64,000 nucleotides of DNA, taken from NCBI RefSeq assembly GCF_000516985.1, contig NW_006917094.1, positions 4,171,833 through 4,235,832 on the forward strand, read 5' to 3'. The stretch comes from Pestalotiopsis fici W106-1 (lineage: Eukaryota > Ascomycota > Sordariomycetes > Amphisphaeriales > Sporocadaceae). This document shows positions 10,959 to 22,884 of this stretch, piece after piece. A program made the position numbers and the translations under genes. The notes under the pieces were generated by a model, which was given only the letters and a program-made list of their open reading frames with translations, made no database searches and was not told the origin of the DNA. Every line of letters begins with the position of its first letter. Positions within the stretch are counted from its first letter, which is position 1.

Positions 10959-11209
10959 CTAATACTTCAGGATGATGTAACTGGAGGAGTGGTTAGCTTA
11001 TGCGCAGAGAAAGTCTTGTTTATGCCTGAATATGATGGCGGTGAAGTGTGAACATACAGAGCGTGAATGATACCGGGAATGTAACCCAGAATGGTGAGCA
11101 GAATGTTGATGCACAAGTCGGCACCACATCCGCGCTCGAAGAAGACACCCAGAGGCGGGAGGAGGATGGCGACGAGGATCTTAATGATGTCACTTCCGGT
11201 GAAAGGCAT
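10959..11209 (-). CDS. PMP3: Plasma membrane proteolipid 3 (Pmp3/UPF0057)
   Basis: Exon 1 11058-11209 and exon 2 10959-10980 (only 22 nt), separated by a 77-bp intron with branch GCTAACC and acceptor CTCCAG; 57 residues. Splicing ends the protein in HALYIILKY, the classical Pmp3 tail; reading through the intron instead gives a spurious 80-residue frame. Two hydrophobic segments are visible: IIKILVAILLPPLGVFF and INILLTILGYIPGIIHALY, joined by the conserved ERGCGADLCIN loop. Pmp3 proteins are small plasma-membrane proteolipids that affect membrane potential and cation tolerance and are usually stress-induced. A TATTTAA on the coding strand lies about 170-180 bp upstream (11381-11387). The gene stands alone, with 3.3 kb of non-coding DNA upstream. 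Confidence 0.95.
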
Positions 11210-14200
11210 GTTGGCGGTTGGATTTGAAATGTCCTGGTGAGAAGTTGTTTCTCTTTGTGAATATAGTTTGGCTTAAGAGCGAAGTAATACTCGCGACGAC
11301 TAATTATCGGTAATGGACGATTGGTTGGATGATAGGAACAAGCAAAGTGAATGTGAAGTACAGATGGGGGGAGAGGGAGGTTAAATACGAGCCCTTTCCA
11401 AGTTTACGGCATGGAATCGAAAGAAGAAAAGGCATTGCGTCGATCGAAGTGGCAGGGTCATGCAAAGCAGTGGGCAGTAGCAGCAGAGGCAGTGAGAGAA
11501 TGACCGCAGCAGCACAGCAGCAGCAGCATTGGGCAAGTATCTACATTGAAGCGGTGCACCAGACGCCTTCCTTGGTTGTACCCGACGTACCGTCCGTCAG
11601 TCGATACGTACTATGATTTGATGCGCCTGGTGGACAGACCCGTTGACGCGCGCGCACCGGCCAAGAGCTGTACCTAACTGGGGAAGCTAAAAAGAGTACC
11701 GAACAATGACGATTCCTTTTCCCCCAATGGCCAAGGCACGAGACAAGCACCCAGCAAGCCCAGCAAGAAAACCCGGCCGACGAGATTGTGCGTCATACAT
11801 GCACGAGCTGTAACGAGTCGCAAAGATTTGTCGTCAAGGGTCCCAGTACTGCTCTGGCCTCTCTCCCAGGCGAAGGCTAGTCAGCAAGAGAGATCAATCA
11901 AGGCTGCTGGCGCGCGAACCCATGCTTATCTGGTGATGGCTCGGCCTCGAACCAGTTGCACTATCCCAATACCATCAATTCAGCCCCAATTGCAATATCC
12001 AGGGTCTTGATTCTTTTCGCAAAACTCGCAAAGAAAACGAAGCGGGACTGTCATGAGGATAGGATAACCGGCATCTCCCCAGCAGCTCAAGGGTTTATTG
12101 TTACCCACTTCAATGCTGTCACAAGCGGACAAGCTTAATTCGCTGCCGCCTCCATCAGCAACAGCAGTGCCAGGCAAGCCCAGGACTGCCGCTGCATGTC
12201 TTGCTTGAACATTTTCCAACCCGCCTCCTCTGGGCTCCCTCACGAATTCATAATAGTAATCATTTGCAGCGTAAGCTTGCATACATGATGGAACCTCTAA
12301 CAGAACGACGATGTACGGAGTTCTCTGTCTGGTCTAGCCTGGCCTGGTCTGACAACCCACCCCCAGCGCGCGCGGCCTAGAGGAATCAAACCTGTCCAAC
12401 ATAACGATACAATCATGTTCCCGTCACATGGTCAGCCACATTCCTAGTCCTCTGTAATCTTTTCCCATGCTCCTTTCATCTGGTTTTCGTCCTACCACAA
12501 CAAATTCTGACCAAGGCACGTACCAAGCATTGGCCAACATTTTGCATCAGTGCCTGTCGTGAGCAGCCGTCTCCAATCGGTGCCGAACTTCCGGTCCAGC
12601 AATATGTAACAGTTGCTTTGTATGGACAATCCAGGTCTGTCCAAGGCGCCTAACCTGGGCAAGACTATTTACGTCACAAGCTCTCTTCTCTCTCAATCTT
12701 TTCTCTTTACCGTATTCGGTTTCAAAAGTGGAGAGCTTCCCTTTTCTGCTCTAGTCTTCTCCAAGCGACGTCATCTGATGTGGCTATTGTGGCTATGTCC
12801 CCAACAAGATATCAACTTTGTGGCGCTCGCCTCTACTTCACAGCCGCCAATTCGTCAACAGCTTCAGCTTGACCAGGCTTACTATGTATGGCTAAAGTGT
12901 CTGCCATGATCAAGATCGTTATTGCTCATGGCCACGCGGACGGCCATTGGTCGCAGTGCCGCCAAGCTGCGGAGAGCATGCTCCTTTGCCTTTTGCTTTG
13001 GCTGGTGCATGGTTTGCATGGAAGGTCGAGACTGCCATCGAACTCTTTTTTTAACGATAAAATTGGGTTTTGTTTCTGCTTTAGCATTCGCGCTCGGCTG
13101 GCACCGCTGGCTATTATTTGTAGATCCTAGTAGCTCGTCAACTCGTGGCCTTGAACCTTGTATAGCTGCCGAGGCATCATGATTTCGTAACACGCTGTGG
13201 CGCATCACTGATACGCTGTCTAGGCATCCGGTTTCAGTATGTACCTTCTAACTGATCGATACCCAAGAGAGCGAGAAAAAAAAAAGAGGAAAAGTCAATG
13301 GAGAGCAGTCATTGCTTGTATGGATCGCTAGCCCATCTTCCCCATTTACTTTCATCCATGATACCTAGGACAAGTCGATATGCCAAGGTTGCTTTTTTTT
13401 TTTTTTTTTTTTTTTGCCCAGACAAACACTAATAGAGACAGACTCTGGCTTTGGCTAATGTATGGAGTGCTATGGATCAGGCCTCAAAGTCTAGTCTGTC
13501 CAGGGCAGCGAGAACCCTACCAATCGCCTTGAGCCCTGGAAGATAATTGGGTGTTGCAATCAGCATTGATGATAATAAGTCTAAAGGCTATCTCATATTA
13601 GTGTTCTTTGACTAAAGTCTCTTTTATACGCGTATCTATGGGGCAACGTCAACCTTACATGCATCTTACCATTCAGGGCCATCTGCCAAGTCTCTATAAT
13701 CGCAGTTCAATGAGGGGTTGCCCCTCTTCTAGTATATACCGCCTACCAAGCCCACCAAGGGACCTTTAAGAACTATACAGTATGATATATTTCTATATCT
13801 GTCGCATCCTCCAGAAAGTCTAATCCAGTCACTTGTCCACTTACTCCCATCGTCGTGGGAACTTCTTCCAATTACGCGCGCAAGTCCTTGTTGTTTTCTT
13901 GTATAATACACAAACTCACGACCCGCTATCAGTGCGTGCACGAGCAAAGTAACAAAGGACACAGTTGCTATACCCAGGCCAGGCCAGCCAGATCAGCCAC
14001 AAGCGGCATCACGGTAATTAGACTTGACCAGAAATCGGGGCCGAGAGGGAGGACGTATTTACGACGGTTTCGTCAAAGTTGCACCTAGACAAAAGCAGCT
14101 CTGAGCCGAGGCACAAATCTGGACAACAGCGACATTGTCCAACCTGGTCAATTTCCTTCCCAGTCACCATCACACTGCAAAAGCGGTCAATAGTCTGATT

Positions 14201-14521
14201 GAATTTGAATGAATCAATTATTGATAGTAGGGTTTCTTTCTGTTTGCTATATGATCTGCTCGGCCTGAAGATGTTTTCCTAGGTCTGAGGAGTAGCGGAA
14301 CGCCAGGACGAGGCCCCAACACCTACGTCTTACCGGTTTGTCGTGATTCGTGATTTGTCAAAAACAATGACAAGACGAGATGAAAAAAGCTCAAAAACTC
14401 CACGCTGATGATAGGTTTTCCCAATTCCTTGAACGAAAAAAAAATGCAATATGCCCACGCTCCCAGAAAACGAATGTCTTGGTGTTGGTTTCACCATGAT
14501 TGAAAAAGCTTGCATCTGCTT
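11210..14521. other. Long intergenic region upstream of PMP3
   Basis: 3.3 kb with no supported gene. It holds a CAG-rich stretch (about 11478-11530) and a 23-nt poly(T) run (13393-13415). The open frames are short, overlap on both strands and have no domain. It could hold a long PMP3 promoter or untranslated transcripts, which cannot be judged from sequence alone. Confidence 0.65.
13393..13415. repeat. Poly(T) tract, 23 nt
   Basis: An uninterrupted run of T in non-coding DNA. Read on the minus strand it is poly(A); no retroelement body, gene or target-site duplication is recognisable next to it. Confidence 0.9.
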
Positions 14522-15112
14522 TTAATGTTTGTGATGGCGTAGACGGCTAAAGAGGCTCCTCCGCCGCGACGACTCTCCACTTCGGCTATACTGGGAGTCT
14601 GTAGGACTGGATGGTCGTTCGACCGCCTTCAGGAAACCATCGGTGGGGATCACGATGCTCTCAGCACCATCTCTACTAGAGGGCCTGGCCGCTGCATCAT
14701 CGACAACCAAAATATGGTCATCCTCGAGGCCAATTGCGCTGTCTGTCGAGTTGAGAGCTTCCTGGGATTTGAGGAACTCGAGTTCCATCTCGGATGTGAT
14801 TCTGCCGTGGCTGGTGGTGCGCTTATATTTGCTGTGGAGGAAGTGCTTGTGGTGACGTTGCAGGGCCTTGGCGGGATCAATATCCTCGGCCGAGATGCAA
14901 GCATCCGGTGATGTATTTGCTTCGGGGTGTCTCCATGTTGTTGTCCTGGGCAGCTCTGGGAAGCCAGTATCATAATCCCGGCTCAGAGGTCTGCCATTGC
15001 TGCTGCAGTGGCTACCTGACGAAGACATGGACGACATGGTGTAGAGCGTATCTGGCGTCGACGGTCTGTGGTCTCTGCGCTTAGCAATGGAAAGCGGGCG
15101 GAAGCGAGCCAT
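14522..15112 (-). CDS. Small basic Ser-rich protein of unknown function
   Basis: Single-exon frame of 196 residues from ATG at 15112 (MARFRPLSIAKRRDHRPSTP); an in-frame ATG at 15169 would add 19 residues, but MARFRP begins the charged, protein-like part. No family recognised. The composition is strongly non-random: a Ser-rich N-terminus (TMSSMSSSGSHCSSNGRP), a basic RHHKHFLHSKYKRTTSHGR block at about residues 89-107, an acidic stretch DSAIGLEDDHILVVDD, then RPSSPTDSQYSRSGESSRRR and a basic tail RSLFSRLRHHKH. Repeated SP/TP sites suggest a phosphorylated, largely disordered protein. It is isolated between two non-coding stretches of more than 3 kb. Real gene likely; function unknown. Confidence 0.65.
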   Translation of the reverse strand: MARFRPLSIAKRRDHRPSTPDTLYTMSSMSSSGSHCSSNGRPLSRDYDTGFPELPRTTTWRHPEANTSPDACISAEDIDPAKALQRHHKHFLHSKYKRTTSHGRITSEMELEFLKSQEALNSTDSAIGLEDDHILVVDDAAARPSSRDGAESIVIPTDGFLKAVERPSSPTDSQYSRSGESSRRRSLFSRLRHHKH

Positions 15113-18100
15113 TTTAAAAAAGGATAAAAATAGTTGTTTTGTTCGTAAATGCGTTAAGGTGGAAAACACAAAGGATGAGTCGGATATAGTTTAAGCTTTG
15201 AGGCTTACTGGTGGCAGTGCCTGAGAAACTTTCCAGTTGCCTAATGGATGGACAAACGAGATGGATGAGTGGAAATAGTAACTGCTTCAAGTAGATGGTA
15301 GTAGTATAAGAAGGGAGGAGAAAAAGAAGAAGAAGAATGCTTGCGTGGTCGAGACCTTGGCAAGCTGGGCTGTGGGTGAGCAAGATAGATCGGATGGATT
15401 ATATCTGAATTGTGGTGAAGAAAGTGGTGCGACAGTGGATGAGGCAGAACTAGAGATGCGTTGGTCTGCATCGACCGTTTATGATCAATTGGGGATTTTC
15501 TCCTGACGATGGGATCCCTCCACTAAGGGAGATCCATTGTGGAGAGCCCACGTTGATATTGCATTATATTTCCGACCAGCCCAAGCGACATTGGTCGAGA
15601 GCTCATTTTATGATATTGGGCATATTTCATATTGGCGCACTTTTTTGAGACGCTGCGGCATAACAAGAAGGGAACTAATGCTCGCTCTCTCAACACAAAT
15701 CAAATGGATAGTGCCGGGGTGTGCGCTTTGGGGAAGGGAACAGCAATGGCCTGATGGGCTAATGTAGCCTGCACTGCGCACGTCTGCGGCGGGAGAAGCC
15801 GTTGTTGGGTGGTGCCCAGGTGCCACGGGTGACGAATGGGAGGGACAAATGACTGGACCAGAAGAGCGTAGAAGAGGCCTGCTCACCTGAAGGGAATCGC
15901 AGAAAGTCCCAAAACTGGGGGGCTTGGGCTTTTCGAGAAGAGCTGCTGCTCCACCAAAGGGTCTTCCAGTTGTATGGTGGCCAACCGCGCGCTAGACACG
16001 GTGTAAATTGTATGGGGATTTGTCAGGGCTCTGGTCTTTCCGTCAAGCCCGTACGGATCGCGGCACCACAAGCGTCGTGCGCAGCTTGGGTGTACCTGGA
16101 TAATCGGAATGCTTCACCTAGGTGGAGTCTTTGGTGAGAGTGCCGTAGAGCCGCTTTTCTTTCTTTTTCTTCTTCGTCTTTCGTTCCTGTCTGCCTGTGC
16201 TTGCACCCCGCCGCTGTTTCGTGCCTCTTTTCAAACAGTTCCAAACAAATTCCAACAGTTAATCGGTGCTTTTGTCTTGGCCCAACACAATTTGGTGTGT
16301 TGCAGCCGTCGGCCGCTCGCAAGTTACCGGTCGATGGTAGAAGTGGAGAGGGTAATAAGACGATTTGATTTCCCGGGGGGTTTAGAGGCTTGGGAGGCTC
16401 GAGGTAGAAGGGTCCGGAGAGGGTTGGCAGGGCCCCAGTCCAGAATATATGTATTTTGCTGCCGGTCGATTTGTTTTCCAAAGTCTCACCACAAATGGGA
16501 ATTGACTTGCTGGTTGCGTGTGCTTGTGCCTCCGTCTTGGATTCTGGTTGGTTGTGTGTGCTAGGAAGGGAGCTATCCAATGCATAATAATCATGGATGC
16601 AGGTCAGTCTGCATGTGAGATAGGTCAGATCGGGTCGCTAATTGCACTTTTTGTATTTGTCCGGGTCAATGAAGATGGCGTTTTTAGTTGAGCATCCGGC
16701 GGCACGTTCAAGGCAGAAGTGTCCCGGCCACTTTATGAGCCCTCCCTGGTCACAACTGCCTTTGCAAGTTCAGTTTTTACTACAGTCTATTCTATGACCT
16801 TCTCGCCTGGATCAGCTGGGCAGGCTGGGCAGTTAGTCGAAGATCCCATTACGATAGTTCACGCTAGAGTGGCAAGTCTGGTTCCGATTATCCAGAGTGC
16901 TACAGTACAAACATCACACAACCTGCCGAGTCTGCCACATTCTCTTGCAAGACATCGTCATTGCTCTGGCCGTTTTACCCACGCAATAAACACAACGTCC
17001 TCCACCAGTGAGTGCCCACAACACAAAAAAAATTCCTTCCATGGACAGCGGACAGGCCAGGGGTAGGTGAGTAATGGGGGCAAAAATCAGTCCATGGATG
17101 GGTGCCTACCAGCCATTCTGACAGGCTCTAGGTCCAAAGCCACAGCGCGTGGTAGCGCTGGATGCGCTGGAGTGCTCACATTCAGTGGCAGAAAAGGTTC
17201 CATGGCTCGCTAAGAAGCCCGGAAACCGGCAACTTTTGAAAAACGCCGCCTTGATTTGACTCTCCGACTCTTCGAATCTTAAGTTCTTACGTGGGACAAA
17301 TGGGAAGCCGATTATCCAGAACAAAAAGAACAAGCGCTCAAACCTTACAGCCATCTAGTGGCTCTGGCTTGAAAAATTCGCATCTGTTGTCCTCTTCTGC
17401 ATGTCTCATCTAGGTGACGGCGAAGCTCCATACAATTGGGCGGGACGTGCCTCGTAGAACATTCGCGTACCCTGCCACCACTCACTCTCATTTGGCAGAG
17501 TACACAGTAGTCCCTTGCTCGAGTGGGATGGCAGTGACAGATGTCAGACAGCAACTCGCAATCCACAAAACAAAGGGCCACACCCCGCCTTTTGTTGTCA
17601 TATTCCATCAATTTGCCTGTCACTGTCGTCTGTCTTGTGTGGCATGTGCGTGACTTTCTAGTTTAGAGCTAACAATTGGCACTTGCTGGTTCGTCGGCTC
17701 AGCCGAAGCCGAATGACCTGCAACTCAATATCGTATACAGAGACGAGTCTCGAATCATGGTATTTGACACTTATTTCTGGCTTAGACAGTCGAGACAGTG
17801 GCTTGCGTTAAGGTCTGGGAAGGATCTTGAACCACGTTGGGGTTGTACACCTACCTAGGGCACACACTCACTATGAACTCGCTCGAAATACAGAGTTTCC
17901 ATGATGTTTCCAGTGCCAAGATGCCAAGCGTCTACTCCCCGCACCTCCAATACCAGCCAGTGCCCAAGTTTCCCATTCGTGCTACTTATTAATGTAGAGA
18001 CACTTTACCAAGCGCGTCCCAACTGCCAATCGTGCATATCTCTATATACTCGTTCCACTTTTCTTTTCCTGCTAGCGGTTTGCTACTGCCGGCACTTCAT

Positions 18101-18744
18101 ATAAGGCAGATCGAAAATCAATTTTAATCCCCGAATATCTTAAGATCCTTTCGATTGGGAGATTCTCTTCCATTGATGACGCATTGGGCTCACAATGGCT
18201 GTAGATCGTGCGGTAGCTTGTTACATCCATAACTCAAAAAAAGATCTGTGGTAGATCAAAATATCGGTGCTACCGCAGCCACCCCCTAAACTCCATCAGA
18301 GGTGCTTTTGTTTGCTTCCTATCAAATACAAATGAACAAACATCATCCTCACATAAGAGTCCCAGCTTACTCACACGAATGCGGTTCCGAGATCGATTAC
18401 GATCACGGCATGAAGGCATTGGTACCATTCCTGTGCCTCCTATCATGATTTTGAAGTGTGATGTAACTTGATAATGTCGATCAACGCTCGTTTTGTGGGT
18501 CGGCACGAGGCTTGCAAAGCCTTTCCTCTTGTCAAATCTCCAATAAGTATTGGCTCACTCGACATCTTGCGACATGATATTTGAGCCCTAGGATTTATGG
18601 TAAGATTTGCAGTGCCATTTTGACTAAGACTATCACCGTATTCGACTTCAACATAAGATATCGACGCATTATGATATTTACGCTATTACTACTAATGCCG
18701 CCTATCTGATATCTCTTTCACAATATGGCTGCTCCAAGGCGCTT
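15113..18744. other. Long intergenic region
   Basis: 3.6 kb with no supported gene. It contains a pyrimidine-rich stretch near 16153-16190, as often seen in fungal promoters. The longest frames (185 codons minus at 16023-16580; 151 codons plus at 16109-16564) lie antisense to each other, lack domains and look like chance frames. Confidence 0.65.
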
Positions 18745-20391
18745 CTAAATCTGGAAGGAAACAGCATTAAAGTTGACCTGGCCGGAGCTCGGGCAGTCTG
18801 CCGAAATGGACGGTCCAGTGGCCGACTTGCCGCCTGCCGTCACCGTGACGGCGCCCGTGGAGCCGGTGAAGCTGGTCTCGTAAAAGCTGGCCTTGCCGAC
18901 CGTGCCGCTAGCCGAGACAGTAACGCTTTGTCCGCCACCAATGGAAACAGAGATGTCCTGGCCCGGGTTATCGGACAGCGCAATGATGCTAATCACGTCG
19001 TCGGTGCCGTCGGCAGCCGATGCGGTGCCGCCCTGGCCCCAGACCGTGCCGCCATCGGAGCACACTGACTTGGACGTGGTGCGGTACCATGCCACGGCGC
19101 CCTCGCCTGATGGGAGAGCCACATCGGCCGTGCCGGCCTTGTAGGCGGAGATGAAGTACGGCAAGACGAAGCGGAAGGCCGTGTGGTCGTAGCCGTCGAC
19201 GTAGGTCTCGGCGCCGCTCACGATCTGCGAGGTGACGGGGTCGTTGAGGTACGAGGACTCGCCGTAGTCGTTCCCTGTCATATTTCGGTCAGCATCGCCC
19301 GGTTTCCTTCGTGATATAAAACACGGAAGGCTACAGGAAATGATCGAAATAGTACTTACAAGTGATGAGCTCAACATATGTGGGCAAAACGTCCAACACC
19401 TGAGACCAGCGATCATACCAGAGGGTGTCGCTGGTGGAGTACCTGTATGGTTATTAGTAAACTGAGTTGTTGTCTTTACGTTGCCTCTTATTCAATTGCT
19501 AAAACCAATTATTCATTTTGGCTACTTTACATGTAGCCTATCAAGAAGTAATTGGCAAATGGAGAAAGGGATCGCATACCAGTTTTTGGAGTATTGTGGG
19601 AGGTCTAGATCTGAATGATTAGCAAGAGTTCCTAGTCACAAGTCCATTCTGTCAAGGACTTACCGGTGTAAAAGTATGGGCTAACACCCATCATGTAGGT
19701 CTTGTCACCCAAAGTGGACTGATATTCGGTGTCACCATCCACCGACAGAGTTTTCGAGTTCGCGTAAGGCCAGGCACCCCAGTTGACTAGAAATGGAACA
19801 GTGTCAGTCAATCGCCACATTTCTTGATCGCAATCGAAGCACGATAAAGGTTTACTCACAGGCACCATCAATCAAGGAGAGCTTATCGCCAAATCCAGTA
19901 GGTCCAAGGCTCGACCAGTCTGGAACCAGATAGATACCTCCCGTCGCCGTCCTGACATCGGCCCAGTTAGCCGACCAGGTGGGACCCTCAAACGTGCTGA
20001 CAAAGGGCACGTCGTTGACCTTGAACTGCGCAGACTCATCCTTGTAGTCGTTGATGAGACCAACAACCTGGTCAACGGTGAAGGAGTCGGCGGTAGCCTG
20101 GTCAAAGGAGATGAACAGGACAAAGGAGCCGGCGGCCTCGGCGGCGGCGTAGGCCAGCGGTAGCTGCGTGTCGGTCCAGCTGTCGGAGCCGCCAATGTTG
20201 AGGGCAAATCCGTCGATACCCGCGCTCTTGGCGTCGCTGATGTCCTGCGCCCATTGATCCGACGACTGGCCATCAGTGAGGCCGACCATGTAGTGCGCAA
20301 AGACCTTGCGGTCGTTGCTCTGGCGCTTGCAGGCCAGGCCCGATACCTGGGTGGCCGCCAGCAGAATGGCGGTGCATGTTTTGAATAGCAT
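18745..20391 (-). CDS. Secreted alpha-1,3-glucanase (mutanase), glycoside hydrolase family 71
   Basis: Five exons: 19860-20391, 19664-19786, 19580-19610 (31 nt), 19360-19442 and 18745-19274; introns of 73, 53, 137 and 85 bp; 1299 nt, 432 residues. A signal peptide is seen at the start (MLFKTCTAILLAATQVSGLA); an in-frame ATG at 20463 would bury it. GH71 landmarks: KVFAHYMVGLTDGQ, AGIDGFALNIGGSDSW, FVLFISFDQ, VSTFEGPTWS, GAFNWGAWPYAN (across splice 1), MMGVSPYFYTDLDLPQYSKN (across splice 2), TLWYDRWSQVLDVLPTYVEL and ITWNDYGESSYL (across the last splice). The family hydrolyses alpha-1,3-glucan, a cell-wall and biofilm polymer, and acts in wall remodelling or mycoparasitism. The C-terminal domain is short and ends in VNFNAVSFQI; I see no CBM24 module. 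Assignment is secure; physiological substrate is inferred. Confidence 0.93.
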
Positions 20392-20470
20392 CTTGGTCGA
20401 ACTTGTGATGTGATTATAGACCAGAGCGTTGGTGTACAGCCAAACACCTATACAAAGGCGCACCTCGAGG

Positions 20471-20477
20471 TTATATA
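20471..20477 (-). promoter_or_regulatory. TATA box of the GH71 gene
   Basis: TATATAA on the minus strand, 80-86 bp upstream of the start codon at 20391, at a plausible distance for a regulated secreted-enzyme gene. Confidence 0.5.
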
Positions 20478-21333
20478 CAACACTTCAACACCCTTTCCCC
20501 AGGGCTGTGCACGAACTGACGGCCAATTGCAACCGACACAGGGATTACGTGCTGTCGTACGAGCAGGATGTCAGCATGGGACTTCAGCTGGATGGAGTAG
20601 GAAACTCTACTATACGTCAAATGGATTCTTGAATCCTTCCCATGACGAGAAAAAGAACGCACAAAAGTGAAAGGGGGCTGACCGAGAGTGCGAACTAGCG
20701 AATCACCACCATCTTTGTAAATTTTGGGAAAACATCCATACTAGGTAGCGAGGTCAGGGGTTGCTGGAATTAGCAGCTTTCCGTGCCGCACGCCTGCTTC
20801 TTTAGCATTTAAAGCATTCTGCACCCCAATGGCAAGTGTAGCGAAAAATCCTTGACATCATCATCATCACCAGGATACCGCTCAGGTACAGGTCCAAGGC
20901 GACGTGATAGCAAACTTGACAGCCTTTCCCAACTTTGCAAATGATGCACCGAAAAGCAGAATCCTTTGCCATCATCTGCCCCCACGAAAAGAAAACCCTG
21001 TATCCGCTCGGCCGCTAAGAATACCGTTGAAGCGAACGAAGCATTCCGTCGGCCGCCCTGATAAAACAACCCTGTCTTTCCCAGGGTGCCAGGATCCACC
21101 TACCACCAATTTGAGGCTATAAATAGGCCTATACACATCGGCCCTCGGCGACTACTTGGATTGGTCAAGCTGGGATGTATATACTATTGATTTCCATCTG
21201 TCGGAACAAGTAAAGAAGAGATTGCTAAAGCACTCACGCGATGTTTGGAAGAGCGAGAATGCTATTCCCGGGATAGAGGCTCTGTGCTAGGTTGTTTATA
21301 TCTAAAGACTCTATCAAGGTCACTTAGGAGGTA

Positions 21334-21423
21334 ATCGATAGCGTACCCTTACTGTCCCTGTTGAAAGAGAATCGGGCTTTGAAAGCGAACGCGCCGATTC
21401 TAGAAGTTGTGAGATTCACGAAC
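21334..21423 (+). repeat. Diverged direct repeat, copy A
   Basis: About 90 nt that align without gaps to 22761-22850 at roughly 70% identity by eye; most differences are transitions. One plus-strand frame reads LLKENRALKANAPILEVVRF, with the partner copy reading LLKENQALEAN. This suggests decayed copies of one coding sequence. Confidence 0.6.
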
Positions 21424-22760
21424 CCTTATACATCCGGAAGGTCTCAGGATGCAGACATACCTACCAGACATCTACTAGACATAAGTCATAATACCTCGAG
21501 GTCCATGCCGAGCTCTTGTGTACTTATTGACCCTTGTTGTTGATGCTCTGAGAACCTAGACAGGCGGCCGCTTGACCCATTTTACCAAGTACGATTTGAA
21601 CTCGTATCAAATTTGCCATCATGCTGCTAGTCAGGCATGCTTGGAACTGGGTAAAGATAATCCCAGAAGCCATGCTTACATCTTTATTTCACGACCTTGC
21701 AAGTGCGATGTTTCTGCCAAAGTGGGTTGTGTAGAATCGGCTGCAAGATATACTAGTCATTTCTACATAAACATCGAGGCCACTCGCAGATAACTAAAGA
21801 ACCCCCAAGATATACGACAACTTTGACGACGTCTATATCAAATAAAGCAGCTCCGATTAATGTTAGAAGTTATTCTACAATTATTGAGCATATTCCTGTG
21901 TCCCGGAATTACTACTTCTCAACTGTTCAACAGGAAGTGTGTGTAAATTCCTCGCCAATTTGTGTAGTCAGAACCAAACTCGTAGTGATTGTATGTCCGC
22001 ATGCTCTTACAGTGCTAGATAGGAGACTTCTGTTACTGATTGCACCCAAGCATAATTGGCGGTCCTAATAATATCAAGGTCTCTTTCATTTTCCACTTTT
22101 TTCTTTTTTTTTCCAATCTTTAATTTTGAGCTTCATAGTGCGAGTATTGTAGGAACTGGTCTCGTGGGATTGCCCCGTGACGTTACAGAATAGGATCATC
22201 TCACTGCAATGACGGCATCAACGTGTTCGTGCCGTCTTCGTATTCGCAACAATGTATAAATCTGAGCGTATGGGAATGTACATCAATATCGAGGATACTG
22301 TAATAGAGAGCGCCTTCCAGATCAATGGATTGTCATGGCTGTGTACTTAGTAGGCTTCCTTAAGAGCCTATTCTCCAAGCTCGAAATATGTAGTGAGCAC
22401 AATCATCATGGCATGCCACTGGAACTCGTAGGAATTCAACTGAAAATTGAGTCATTGACATTTGTGCGTATCTGGGGAAATCTAAGAAACGCCAAAATTG
22501 AGCATCTTGATGGCCATTGAATCAATCAGCAAAAGCACGGAGCTCGCTGAACATAGCGAATTATGCAATATGCATCACCAATAGTGTAAAGATTTACGTT
22601 CTAGCAAAATGCAACAGGTTTTCCACGGAAGTTGAGGCTAAAAATACCGATTTATTGAACATACTACCTGCTTTAGTCATCCTGAAAAGGGCGATTGGAG
22701 AGCTCGCCATCCGGGACGTTGCCAAGGAACAGGCCCAAAGAACAGTGTCACCTTAAGAAA

Positions 22761-22850
22761 ACCGATAGCCCACCCTCGGTGTATTTGTTGAAGGAGAATC
22801 AGGCTTTGGAAGCGAATATATTATTTCTAGGAGCTGTGCGACCTACAGGA
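22761..22850 (+). repeat. Diverged direct repeat, copy B
   Basis: Partner of 21334-21423, same orientation, about 1.43 kb downstream. A GCGCCG in copy A is ATATTA here: six transitions in a row toward A/T, as expected of repeat-induced point mutation. The frame retains LLKENQALEAN. Confidence 0.6.
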
Positions 22851-22884
22851 CGTACCGTAACCTAAACGTGGCTACGTATACATT

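Larger units (their letters stand above)
20392..22884. other. AT-rich gene-poor stretch with relic repeats
   Basis: 2.5 kb between the GH71 promoter and the SDR 3' end. No long frame. It is visibly more AT-rich and stop-rich from about 20.7 to 22.9 kb and holds a diverged direct-repeat pair (21334-21423 and 22761-22850). A plus-strand TATAAATAG sits at about 21118-21126 with no intact gene behind it. The pattern fits decayed, possibly RIP-mutated sequence. Confidence 0.5.

Noticed and set aside
13393..13415. Poly(T) here and poly(A) at 63188-63212 as tails of retroelements
   Set aside because: No adjacent element body, coding remnant or target-site duplication could be seen; likely slippage tracts.
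16023..16580. 185-codon minus-strand and 151-codon plus-strand frames
   Set aside because: They overlap antisense, neither has a motif, and both look like chance frames in a pyrimidine-rich stretch.
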